DNA of 64,000 nucleotides, taken from contig JBBMNZ010000021.1 of the NCBI GenBank assembly GCA_037954325.1, forward strand, positions 14,352,616 through 14,416,615, given 5' to 3'. The DNA comes from Fistularia commersonii. Taxonomy: Eukaryota > Chordata > Actinopteri > Syngnathiformes > Fistulariidae. Position 1 is the first letter of the stretch; each line of letters opens with the position of its first letter. The notes under the pieces were generated by a model. The model ran no database searches and was not told the DNA's origin. It saw only the letters and a list, made by a program, of their open reading frames with translations. Positions 46,004 to 57,800 of the stretch are shown here, piece by piece. The translations under genes were made by a program, and so were the position numbers.

Positions 46004-46811
46004 AGGATCTTAAGGTTATGCTTCAGCCATTTTGGATGAAGCATCAGCTCCACTGACATCTCTTTCCATGATGACATCTGGGTTTGTTAATGGTACTATC
46101 CCCATCTTGCAGACATCTTCAGCCCCAGTCAAATTTGTCTTGCATCATTTGTTGTTTTGTACATCTCAAATCATATTTATTACCATCTAGCCACAGGAGC
46201 ACTGAAAATACCACTAGCTTAATATTTAGCTAATATTTGTTTTTGTTTTTTTTGTTTTGCTTTTCTCCTCCCATCTATTCTTTTGTATATGCTGACTTCT
46301 CCACATACATATGTTTGTAAATGTATTTTCTTGTTTTTTGTTTTTTTTTGACATACATTTTGGAAGTGAGGGTCATGTATTAGGTATCTCAAGCCTTTAA
46401 ACTGTGCCATTGTTAAAAAATGTAACCTTTTGACCATTGTATTCACAAGTCATTTGAATTGTCTGTTGCTTGGCATATAATATATACTCAAACAGTATTT
46501 TCTTTGCTAAGACTTATATGAGATTGTAATGGGAGTGTTATGCCGATGATCAGTTGTCAAAGGTACTGTTAATAGCGTTTGTAGCCTTTCTGGAGGCTGA
46601 TCTTTCTATCTGTGCATGAGTGTCCTTCGTCTTTTGCACCATGGAGGAAAAACAACATCTCTATCAAAAGTACAGCCACACTTGTATGCATGTCTCTTTT
46701 ATTGCCATCAACACCACAGAAACCTGAGACACTCAAAATCCCACTGATAATTGCTGGAGCTGGTGTTTGACTGAACCAGTCTTTTCTTACAAAAACTGTG
46801 CAGTTTGTGTA

Positions 46812-46817
46812 AATAAA
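46812..46817 (+). terminator. Candidate golga7 poly(A) signal
   Basis: AATAAA about 810 bases after the stop codon, with no earlier canonical signal noticed. 46004-46830 is then the 3' UTR. Confidence 0.5.
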
Positions 46818-47224
46818 CATCCTTTTCTCCAAGAACACGTGCTAACCTTATTTTACATGAAAGACTAGGGACAAAATCAGTCCTTCCAAGTTACTGTGGA
46901 AGAAATAAGCTTGATTTCAAAGCATTCCCTCTGACATGATGTTGCAAGAATTTTGTGTTTCTAATAACTGATTAGAGAACCCTTTGCATTTCTACAGGCC
47001 ACAGCTGATGAATCAGTTTTTTACCGTGAGAGGCCTGTTGTTTCCAGAATTAATGTTTCTCATGGAATTAAGAAAAATTTAAATGATATCATAATAAAGC
47101 AGTGATATATCAAGAATATCATGAACTATAATTTCTTGAACGTCTCATCCCACACTTCTGTTAAATATGCTTTTCTCCATCTAATAACACTTCAAATATA
47201 TGGAAAAATATGGATATGATAATT

Positions 47225-47480
47225 AAAATCAAATTGCATTAGCAGTATGCTATTTAATTTTCAGAATGTGGGAGCACATTGTGGCAGCTCATTTTGTGAC
47301 TTAATCCAAATTAAAAAACAAAATACATCCAAGATTATACATTCAAAACATACCCTGGCAAATAGTCACAAATTTCAATTGGAAATGTCAAATGTGGAAA
47401 ATAAAATGCATTAGCAGAATACTTATTCATTTTCAGAATGGCAGCATATATTGACTAAGAACTAAAATGGGAAAAAAAAG
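47225..47480 (-). repeat. Two degenerate repeat units, inverted relative to 49225-49930
   Basis: Two units beginning GCATTAGCAG (about 47238 and 47409) read as the reverse complement of the tandem repeat at 49225-49930 (for example TTTTCAGAATGTGG against CCACATTCTGA). Confidence 0.65.
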
Positions 47481-47579
47481 TCACCAAAAGTGTATTTTCA
47501 TTTTAATGTTCCAGTGTGCAAAAAAGGGATCCTTTTTTTAAATCATATTAAATGTATAAAGTATAAACAAACAAAACAT

Positions 47580-48360
47580 GTAAACAATATGACCAGCATT
47601 TTTTTTTGCACAATCGATTAACTGTAAGAGTAACGAGTAGAGCCGTGTGGGAAACAATGTATAATTTGAGAATTAATAAAAAAAAAAGAAAAGAAATGGC
47701 AAGGGAAAAACAATGTGTATTTAGCTCAATGGGTCGAAGGAAAAATGATCAAAATTCAATTTCTTTATCAAGAGATGATGTAAAATTTGATATACTTTTA
47801 GGAAACAAAAGAGATGAACTCTGTCAATGTTTTTTTAAGGGCTAGCCAAGTTCTTCATACACAAAAATGAAAAAAATTGTTCCCCTATTTAACGTTCTTT
47901 ATAAACGATTTTGAATCATATAAAAACTCCTTAAAACTTCTGCAAAAAAAACAAAACCAAAAAATATACAGTTTGATGACTGATATTCCTTCAGATCCAC
48001 TGAGTTAAATTCATATTGTATTTCCCTTGTCATTTTTATTTGTTTTTTTAATTTTTTTATTTTTACATGTATTTTTTTATTCTTCATTTTCAAATTATTA
48101 CTTCTATTATTGCTCTTATTTTTTTTTTATTTATTAACTACTTTTCACCTTATTTCTAAAATTAAACATTTCTCACAGGCCTTTCATCTGGTTTACTCTT
48201 ACAGTTCATTGATTGCATATAAAACGAATGTCCTTTTGTCCTTATGTTTCCTCACGCCTGTTAATATCATTGATATTCGAATTTATTTAGCCACGTTTGT
48301 TCATATGTTTTGTATGTTTATACTTAACATGTTCAATAAAAATTGGAAAAAAAAATCTAT
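47580..48360. other. AT-rich stretch ending in a LINE-like poly(A) tail
   Basis: No gene. It ends with GTTCAATAAAAATTGG and an A run (48331-48355), as a retrotransposon 3' end would. The open frame at 47606-47845 is low complexity and has no recognisable domain. Confidence 0.35.
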
Positions 48361-48373
48361 TAAGTTTGGCAAT

Positions 48374-48749
48374 CCAAGCGGCGCGGGAAAGTGACGTCAG
48401 AGGCAGACTTCTTCGCGGCAAGTTTGGACAGGTATAGAACACGGTATAGAACACGTGTTTAGCTAGTTAGCTGTTAGCTGGGACTTGCTAGCATGAGTCT
48501 CCCAAACGCTGTCACGCAAATCATACAATGACAGAACCAGACTGAATTGCGGAAAACCTTTGAATCTGATACCCCGACAGACGTGAGACGATTATAAAAA
48601 GCCCAGTTGAATGCTCTGCCTCAGAGATACCGTTATCACGGTACGTATCAATCACGTATAAAGGTATGCTAATGTCCGGGCTAACGGTTAGCTAACGGCA
48701 AGTAGACGAAGAAGGCTAGCCTGTGACGTCATTCTCCCGCGCCGCTTGG
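48374..48749. mobile_element. MITE-like element with ~43-bp inverted ends carrying CRE and E2F motifs
   Basis: The left end CCAAGCGGCGCGGGA (48374-48388) is the exact inverse of 48735-48749. The similarity continues through TGACGTCA and CTTCTTCG to about 43 bases with a few mismatches. Weaker inverted symmetry may extend outward (TTTGG...CCAAG). The inside has no coding frame but holds GCTAGC/TTAGCTA-rich sequence. No clear target duplication was found, so the exact ends are uncertain. Superfamily unknown. Confidence 0.6.
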
Positions 48750-48991
48750 GTGACCAAGTCAAATTGAATTTTTTGATGTGAAAATACAAAACAAATACAA
48801 TACAAACAATAAAATACAAACAATACAAAAACAAATTATTTTCCTTTTTAATTGTGTCATTAATGTGCGCCCCCAAAAGGACAATAACATTTGATGAAAA
48901 AAAAATGCTAGGGTATTCTTGAAAATTAAATTGTAAAAGTGTTTTGCTTTTTAAGTTTTATTATGTCGCATGATGTGAAGTCTGGAAGAGG

Positions 48992-49168
48992 AAAATAAAA
49001 TAAGATAAATGTTATTGATCCCGATTGGGTTCCTTTGTCACAGCAGCGTAACAGTTATAATGTAAATAAAATAAATATGAATAGAATATAAATAGAGAGA
49101 AGACAGAACATAGCAAGACATCAATAAATAAATAGACAGCAGCAACAACAATATCAGGGATAATAATG
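48992..49168 (-). repeat. LINE 3'-end fragment, family B, second copy
   Basis: Close copy of 5072-5238 (GATCAATAAA-type tail on the minus strand, then AACAGTTATA, ATAGACAGCAG and CAGGGATAA blocks in the same order). Confidence 0.55.
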
Positions 49169-49224
49169 GAAATAAATACTCTGAAATTTGAAAAAGTACT
49201 GTGGAAAACGTATTGCTCATTCTA

Positions 49225-49930
49225 ATTATGAGCCAAACTATGCAGCCTCATTCTGAAAATGAAAAAACGTTCTGCTTTTGCATTTTATTTTTTTAAATAT
49301 GACATGTCTGATTGAAATTTGATAACAATTTGCCTGGGTATGTTTTGAAAAGTAAATCTTAAAAATACTTTGCTTTTTGATTTGGATAATGTAAATGAAT
49401 GAGAAGCCTGGAAAAAAAAATAAAGCTGCAGTTTAGCTTACTTTTTCTTTTTAGTAATGAGTTAAATTATGCTGCCACATTCTGAGAATGAAGTAGCATT
49501 CTGCTAATGCATCTTCACTTTCAAGTTTGACATTTCTAACTTACTTGGGTATGTCTTGAAAATTAAATATTAAATATGTTTTGCATTTTAATTTGGATAA
49601 TGTCAGAGAATGAACAGTCTGGTAGAAGAAAATGAAAATGAAGTTTGGATGACTTTTTTCCCATTTTAGTTATGAGCCAAAATATGCTGCCACATTCTGA
49701 TAATGAAATAGCATTCTTCTAATGCATCTTCATTTTCCAGTTTGATATTGCTTATTGAATTTAATCACAACTTAGTGGGGTATGTTTTGAAAATTAAATC
49801 TGAAATGCGTTTAGCTAATTAATTTGGATTAAGTCACAGAATGGGTAATCTGGAAGAAGAAAATGTAGTTTGGATGACTTATTAATCATTTTAGATATGA
49901 GTCAAATTATGCTGCCATATTCATTTTGAT
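49225..49930 (+). repeat. Degenerate ~220-bp tandem repeat, about 3.2 units
   Basis: Units start at about 49230, 49459, 49674 and 49899, each with GAGYYAAA.TATGC.GCC..ATTCTG followed by TTCTGCTAATGCATCTTC-like sequence; the period is 215-229 bases. Inverted units lie at 47225-47480. Confidence 0.7.
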
Positions 49931-50560
49931 TGACTTACTATACCAATATGATTCCATACAAATGTACATCGCAGCACTTGTTTTAAGCAGAATGATCAAA
50001 CTTAGCTCTTTCTCCTGTGTTGGAAACAATAGTCAAAATCAACGATCAATCTAAAAAAATAGATTGTAAAATAAAAAAATTAAAAATAGAATAAAAAAAA
50101 AAAAAAAAAAATTCTAAATAGAATTTTAGAAGTCCCGAGATCACATTGGACAAAAAGAGGAAAGCGTGAATCCGAATAATCGCGTTTTGGCTGCGTTCGC
50201 ATGTATTTTGTCCCCTCCGACTTTCCGTACCGTAAATACACGTTAGCCGCGCAAGAAAAGTTATACAACGCCTAGCGGTTCATTTGCTGACCCCGGTATC
50301 GTCACGACCGAAGTCAAAAACCGGCGAGGCGGTTCAGCACACATTTATCCGGTTAACAAACGCAGGATGTGTGTGTAGAACAAGAAGTGTGTATTTAACC
50401 CGAACTCACTTGAGGTTGTGTTTTCATGCGGCTAAGCTGTCAGCTCCTGGCGGCGGTCGCTAGCTTAGATTGCCGCAATGCTCACGGTGTGTTTACATCC
50501 GCCCCAAATTAGCATTTATTTCACAACCGGCTAGATTTTGTATTGTGAGATTTACCTGTG
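49930..50560 (+). promoter_or_regulatory. Spacer and r3hcc1 upstream region
   Basis: The first part is AT-rich with an A run (50086-50110). From about 50160 the sequence becomes CpG-containing up to the r3hcc1 start codon. It probably holds the promoter and 5' UTR, but no core element stands out. Confidence 0.4.
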
Positions 50561-50561
50561 T

Positions 50562-53500
50562 ATGTCCAACCTGGCGTTTCACCGCTTCGATGGTATTTAC
50601 CTGTCCAAGCAAGAAAATGACTTTGTGCATCTTGTCAGGGATGAACTGGAAACCTATCAGCAGAAGAGCAGCCGCACAAGGTAAACACAGGTTACAGTCT
50701 CTAACCGTCAACTCACCAAATCACCGAAACCCTCCTTAAAATGTACTTCAGTATTCCAAATGAGGCTTTCTTTCTTAAACGGTAGTCCCACCATACATTG
50801 CCTTACTTTGCAACTTCGACTTGACTGATTTGTTTACTGTTTGGCATCTCTTTCTTGTTTCGCTATCAGATTGTCATTTTAATCTGATCACTACTAAAGT
50901 AATACACAGAAACTGCTTTTGCAATTGATTTTGCTCGATCTGCCCATCTTCATTGTCCTTGCCTTTCTGCTCCCCAGTGTGCTCCTCTTCCCTCCTCTAC
51001 CTAGTAGACTGCGTTACCTGATCCACAAGTCCATAGAGAACCTGCCAGATGTCATCACCTTCTCGGTTGGGGAGAGCTGGTGTAGAAGGCTGGTGGTTTG
51101 CCATTCTGATCTCAGGTACTGAACGCAGATGAAGCGGACCACCGCGTCGCTTGAGCCTTCTCTCGGTGGCTTGGTTTTCCTGTTCCGGCAGCATAGATAT
51201 TGACTTGTTATGTCATAGACCTACCCGTTACATCTCAAAACATATGTTTGATACGACCAAAGCAATCTGAACACATTTAGCTGCCTAACAAACAAGTAAA
51301 AAGTAATACAGGTATCATTTTTTTTGTTTAAACAATGTGCAATACAAGTGCGTGTTTTTTGTGCTTTCTCGTACTAGCTGACAAATAAATCGCAATAATT
51401 ACTGCTATACATATACCTATAAGATACCTATACAATACTCCACCTTTTTATCCCTTATACATTTTAGTGTTGGTGTTGAGAAGATGTTTTTTTTCCCTCT
51501 GAGGTCTAACAAGTCTCCTTAGCAATTAAATTCATGGCAAAAAAGTGCGTACTAACCCTGATGACATGCTCACGCGTGGTTTGTCTTGTCCTGGTAGGGG
51601 GGATGTGCAGGAAGATAGCGACTCTGAAGGCAACATCAGCCTGAGTGAAGAGACGGCGAGAAGTAGGGAGGAGGTGGAGGGCTGCGCCGCCAAACCCAAA
51701 TCTTCAATCCCATCCCGAAGCAAGGGTCCGAGGAGACCCGATCAGGCCCTTTACATGCCGAGAGCTGCTCGGCAGAGACTGCACTCGGAAAAACCGCAAG
51801 TTCCTTCAGGAGACCAAGAGTTACCTAGACAAGCCTGCAGTGACTCCAGGAGCGATAATGAACTAACTCACTCTTGTTCGAGCCTCGAGAGATCGACCAC
51901 AGATTTCAAGCAAGAATCCCCTCCCCGCTCACAAGATGGCGCCCTCCGCGTTTTAGACGATCCCGTTTTTAGTCCTCCGAAAGACGAGCCGGATTTGACA
52001 TCGCGGCAGAATGAAGCCGAACCCTCCGTCTGGGAGAACACAATTTCTTGCTTCAGTGAAATGAGGTTGGCGGAGGACACGAGGGAGGGGGAAGACCCTG
52101 CTTGTGAGTGTGTGGATTCTGCAACAGAGGACCCGAGCATCGGCGTGGATGACGCCAATGAGGAGGCTACTCTTAGTCAGATGGTATGGATGCCATCTTC
52201 AGTCTTATTCTTTTGCAAAACAAAAATGCAGATACTTTTTAATAGCTGCTGCACAAATACTAGCACCATTTGTCCTTGCAGATCAAGGCTCACCTGAAGG
52301 AGGCAGTGACCATATCCATTGAGCACGTGCACAAAGACTACTCCCTCTACGAGAACGTGTCCATCAACGCCGACGACTTTCGGCACGTCATCGAGATCTA
52401 TGACTTCCCACCGATATTCAAAACAGATGACCTCCTGGATGCATTTACAGAGTACAGGTTTGAGCAGAGCTGAAACTCTACACCTCTTCCATACGCTCCT
52501 ATGCACCGTGTACAGGTTTATCGCCATAGTTTTTTTTTTTTTTTTTTAATTGAATTGAACCTTATTAGACATCTCCGTTCGGATATCCATCACCAAAAAG
52601 TGCCTGTTCTCCTATGCGCTAACTGGACTAAAGTGAAACTTCATATACTGTACGAACGCTGTTGCAAACCTTCAGCAAACGTGTCCTCTCTGCTTCGTGG
52701 GCTGGTCGGGGGAAGTGGTACCATCCATGCATTTGGTCTGAAAGTTGAAACATGTCGTAATTTCACATTATTATTTCATAATGTGTTGAATGTCAAAGGC
52801 AGCAAATGAACATTAGGGGTATCAGGTGTTTTAGGAATATGTATTTCATGATGGTGCTAAGCTACCACCTCAGTTGGCTACATCCAACCGGTGGGTGTCT
52901 TACGAGTGGCAATGTGGCAAAAAGGTGAATTAGCCCAAAAGTCTTTCCATGTGAAAAAGTCAGTTTTTCACATGGCCGATGTGATTTTGATGACCTACTT
53001 ACGCTCAGAGCAAGTGGACTTAAAACTCTGACCGTCTGTTGCAGCAATGGTGGAATGAAGATCAAGTGGGTGGACAACACACACGCCTTGGGTGTTTTCT
53101 CTAGCGAGCCAGCAGGTAGGCGATCTTAATGTACGTTGGAAGCAGTCTGGAAAATTAATGAAATATGTTCCTAAGTACCCCGTATCGCCGTATGATACAG
53201 CTCTCCACGCTCTCTCTATCTGCCACCCGCTGCTGAAAACGCGAGCTCTGGCCGACGGGAGTAAAAAAGCCAAAGGCAAAGCCATCAGACGTGCAGGTGG
53301 GACATCTCGTGACACCAACAGCAAACCGATCTGGGCTGATTGAAAATAGCTATCAGAGATACAATTGGCCCCACTTTAAACTGAGATTTATTTTATTTTT
53401 ATTCATCTTTGATGACAAACATTAGTTAATGGGGTTTCGTTCCTGCCTTGCAGAGTTTATTCAGCCTGTGAAGGAACGTCCGAGGACAGATTGTGCCGTT

Positions 53501-53563
53501 GCCAAGCGGATGGTGACCAGAGCCTTGGGGCTGCAGGGACGAGGGCGAACTCAGCAGTACTGA
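50562..53563 (+). CDS. r3hcc1: R3H and coiled-coil domain-containing protein 1
   Basis: Coding exons: 50562-50680, 50978-51115, 51598-52183, 52282-52457, 53045-53115, 53201-53296 and 53454-53563 (TGA); all phases join, 431 residues. The N-terminus MSNLAFHRFDGIYLSKQENDFVH leads into an R3H domain (LFPPLPSRLRYLIHKSIENL), with the R-x3-H motif RYLIH that binds single-stranded nucleic acid in this family. A 195-residue acidic, disordered middle follows (exon 3). The C-terminal region (HVIEIYDFPPIFKTDDLLDAF, IKWVDNTHALGVFSS, PRTDCAVAKRMVTRALGLQ) resembles the RRM-like end of human R3HCC1. The R3H at the extreme N-terminus favours R3HCC1 over R3HCC1L. Cellular function is not well known. Neighbouring loxl2 matches the human order. 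Confidence 0.9.
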
Positions 53564-53662
53564 AACACCGGCATCTAATCCAGGTGAGTGTGAGGAACCG
53601 AGCCCAGTTGGCGGAGGTGGAGAAGGAGATTTTACATAACAGAAAAAAGAACGGTTGGAGAA

Positions 53663-53668
53663 AATAAA
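53663..53668 (+). terminator. r3hcc1 poly(A) signal
   Basis: AATAAA 100 bases after the r3hcc1 stop. Confidence 0.6.
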
Positions 53669-53739
53669 ATCTACTAATAACATACCTAAACGCCAAAAAA
53701 TTGCCTTAAAAAAAGCAACAGAATCTGCTTTCATCATTC

Positions 53740-53745
53740 TTTATT
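53740..53745 (-). terminator. Candidate loxl2 poly(A) signal
   Basis: TTTATT on plus (AATAAA on minus), 1.1 kb after the loxl2 stop. It lies only about 70 bases from the r3hcc1 signal on the other strand. Confidence 0.45.
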
Positions 53746-54862
53746 ACAGAAAATGTAATATATTTCCACGTTCAACCACGTATACACAACCTGGCCCCTT
53801 ACAAAATGAAGGGTCCTTGAATTTGCTACAGAAAAAAAAAAACAAATTTACAAAAGAGTAAAGAGGCACTTTCACAAGTCTAGGGCCGTATGGTGCCCCA
53901 ACCATGTCCGAGTTGTCCCTGACAGCAATAATTTAACAGAACCCAAGGAGGAAGGAAGACGAGGGAATATGCAGGTGGAAATGTGTGTCTTGACACCGTT
54001 GACCGAGAAACCAAAAAAAAAAAAAAACCAATAAATAACACATTTTAAAATCGAACTCAAGTACTCGGATTACAAACTCCTGAATGGAGCTAAAAACACT
54101 GCTCCACACAGCTTCATTCTGACTTTTATACCCGACCGAACGCCTAGTAAATACAGGATCCAAATAGATGCTATCACCCTTTTTTTTTTTTCTCCCAAAT
54201 CACTATTGCCGAATAACGTGACGAGGTTCTCGATCCATGATTTGCTTTTCATTGCTGTCAAAAGCTGATGACTGGCCAAGACCGTAGAAGCATATGTGAT
54301 TTTTTTTACGCTCCCATTTCCGTTAAACTGGGATCGCACAGAGATTACAAATAGTGCAAGATTATGATAGATGGCTCTCCATCCGTATTTAGCACAAATA
54401 CACTGTATATATTTCTCCCCTCCTGACATTCTAAGCATTGCCGTGGGAACTTTTCGTAATGGCTTTTACTTTTAGGTTCTCTTTAGCGTTGCATCTCAGA
54501 AGGCATTTGTCGGTACAAAACACTGAAGAAAAAATAGTTACCGTACTCTGCCCTGACAAGTTTCCCGATAATTAGCACCAAGTCAAAAATCATAACTCTT
54601 CCTGTAACAGATACATGAGACTCATCAAAGTAAGGACGCTTTTCTAGAGCTGATATTGCTTTAATAAATCTAGAAAGCAAGAAGTTCACCCCTCCCCGAC
54701 CCCCACCGAGTCGTCGTCCATTGTGCCCGCTGAGGTCTCGGCCCCACAACGGTCCGGCGTGGCTCGTCGGGAGGCCGCTCAGAACAGCCCCCTCTAGTGG
54801 TTGTGAGACAATTACGTACATCTTCTCCAAGTGTCCGTCCATCCGTGTCGTCCGTCCCACGT

Positions 54863-57800
54863 CTACCTGTGTGAAAGCTGGTTGGTGAGCAGGCCCGGGA
54901 ACGTCTCCTCCGTGTCCGAACTCCTCGAGCCGCCTAGCGAGGGAGAGATGAGATGAGCTGTGTAACCTAAAGCAGGGGTGTCAAACTCATTTTGGTCCGG
55001 GGGTCACATACGGTCTGATTTGATGTCAAGGGGGCCGGACCGGTAAAATCATTACCTAGAAGTAACATTAAGTCTATACTTTCCCTTTGTTTTAGAATAT
55101 AGGAAGTAAACAGGTAAATTATAAAAATCTTCATATGTAATGAACTGTTCCTCTAAATAATACATGATGAATTAATATTAAAAAAGAATTGATGAAATTA
55201 CACCCTAAAATATTGTGGAGTTAAAAGAGAAAATCTTGTCACTGTGGGAAAATTTGCCATTACAATATATAAGAAAATTGATTGGTAGCATTTATAAGAG
55301 GAGGTATAATGTTTACAAGGCTAATGGTGGCTATTCTGGTTATTAAATCAATCTTTTCAATTTTGTCTTTTTTTTTGGCTGACGTTTTTGTGGTTTTTAT
55401 AGAAATAAGAAAAAAAAAAGGATTGTCTTAACAATGTCACCAGACGTTTTTCATCAAAAAATCATTTTCTTTTCAAATTTTGAAGCAAAAAAACACATTG
55501 CAAAGTTACTTTTTCCATTCTTTCCTTGCCCGTTACTTTCAAACCTACTGTATAAACCCCCCCGATGCATGTGAGAAAAAACGCGCGTCCCACACAAACA
55601 CAAAGATCTGATTTCAAGCAGGGGGCCACAAAATATATTGTTCCGAGGGCCGCGAGTCTTAAACCCCTGCACTAAACAGAACAAAAAAAAAAGTCTGCTG
55701 CTACGCCTTCATGCTGTCAGATATCTGCCTGTATCTGCATGCACTTTATACTTCACACCTCATAGTTGAATGTTTTCTTTTTAATATCACAGTGCCCTTC
55801 ACTGCTAATTTGCACTTGATTACTATTATTATACTCTTAACTTCGTGGGATTGTGATGAAAGTCTTCTCTATTCCTCTGTATGTCCAGTACGTGCAGAGA
55901 AATTGCCGATAAAGCTGACTTTGACTTCTCGGTGTCAAACACAGAGCTAAAGCTGCTCTCTATGATGCTGATGGTCAGAAATGTGACCATACAGTTGGGA
56001 TAAGACAACCTTAATATTGCGATCTAATAACCTCCTGTCTCTGCCCTCTAGAAGTCGGCCCATGTTCCTCTGCTGTTTGCAGAAGGTCACGGCCGCTACA
56101 CATCTCCACCGCCCGCCGGCTCAAGTGACCTTGACAGCCTGATTTACCAGCAGCCCCAAAGTCGTCGCCCCGCAGCTGAATGTGAACCCCCGAACTCAGA
56201 ATGTCGTCGGCGTTGAAGGGACGTTCCCGGTAAAAACGCCGGCGGGGACGCGGAACTGAACCCGACCAACAGCGGGATTCGTGTCGGTGTCGTCAACTCC
56301 CAAGTTCTCGTCTGGTTCCGATCTGATCCGACTGCATGTTTGCCCTAAACTACATTTTCAGGATGTTTTGTGGAAGAGGCAATATATATATATTTTTTTC
56401 AGTTTTGGTTTTGTCTTGCCCCGATAATGCAGGATGCAGGGTTCACATATAAGGAAGAAACAAAAGAATTTCAATACTTAATTTTTTTTTTTTCCTTTTA
56501 AGGCAAAGTGATCACTGTCGTGCGCTGCGGTTTAAAGTCCCTTTAAGGCGGGAAGGAAAAGTGACGCTGAATATTTTGTGGTCCGGAGCTACAAAGAAAA
56601 TCAAATATATGAAAAGCCTTTAATTTTTACAAAAAAAATCTAGTTTTAAAGAAGTCAATAGATATATATATATATATTTTTTTTTTAGAAAAATTACAAA
56701 AATTGTATTTGCTTATTTATGTCACTGGTCAGGAGCATGTCTTAAAAAGTGAGTTTCTAATGAGTTCAACCGGATTGAAAAGGGGAATCTAATAGTCCAT
56801 GTCCCAGATTTGACTCCATACCATCTTAACCTGGATGAAAGAGGTGTCAGCAAATTATTCATAACATATTGTCAATAACTGAAATCCGTTTTTGCCCGTT
56901 AGTTCCCCGATGGACGACTTAAAGCCCTTACCACAGTATTGTCCAATGAAATAATCGAACAATTTATGTTTTTTTAACTTTCTACATTGCATAAAAGGTT
57001 CCTCAATGTTGTCGTATTTTGAAATAAAGACATAGAGTGTAGTAAAGTATTTCAGTGGCAGCTGTTTTCATTTGCCCTTTTTTTCAATAATGAAGTGGAC
57101 GGCCGACACTCTCACCTATATGACAGTTGTACGTCCATATCCGATGGCTGTCGTACCGCGTCCGGCACTTCATGACGTTGTTGCTGAAATCGGATTCCGC
57201 GACCTCGTAGTTGGGATTTATCACCACCTGGAGCCACGAGACAACAGATCGCCGTCGATCCAAGACGCCTTCGTGGATCAACCCCTCACTGCTGAGGGGT
57301 TTCTATGACGACGGTACAAACGGACCGGATGCTTTACCTGGAAGATGTAGTCGCCGGGCGGCACGTCGGTGACGTCTATCCACTGGCAGTCGATGTCGTG
57401 CCTGTAGGTGTCCCAGCAGCCGACGGTGATGCCCTGCGCGCCGAAGTTGGCGCATTCGTACTTCTTCTGAATTCCTGTGGACGTTCGGCACGGGGTTGGC
57501 GTTTTCCATCGTAATTATCAAGCGTCACACTTCCCGACGGGGCCGCGTTTACCGTCATCGCAGTAGGTGTCTTCCAGACAGAAGCTGGCTTTGTGTCCCT
57601 CGGCCACTTTGGTGCCGTTCAGACTCATCAGGTCGTAATGGGTGAAAACCTCCATGCTGTGGAAATGTCTGGTGTGGACGGACAAAAACAGAAGGTTGTT
57701 AGGATAATATACTGCTCAAAAAAAAAAGGGAACACTTGAACAACACAATGTAACTCCAAGTCAATCACACTTGTGTGAAATCATAGTGTCCACTCAGGAA

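Noticed and set aside
47606..47845. 79-codon frame in the repeat island
   Set aside because: Low-complexity Lys/Arg reading of AT-rich sequence beside a LINE-like tail.
49225..49930. CRISPR array or clustered direct repeats
   Set aside because: Period about 220 bases, diverged units and no short conserved repeat with unique spacers; eukaryotic satellite-like.
54483..54860. 125-codon minus-strand frame
   Set aside because: It lies in the loxl2 3' UTR, right after the stop codon; no domain.
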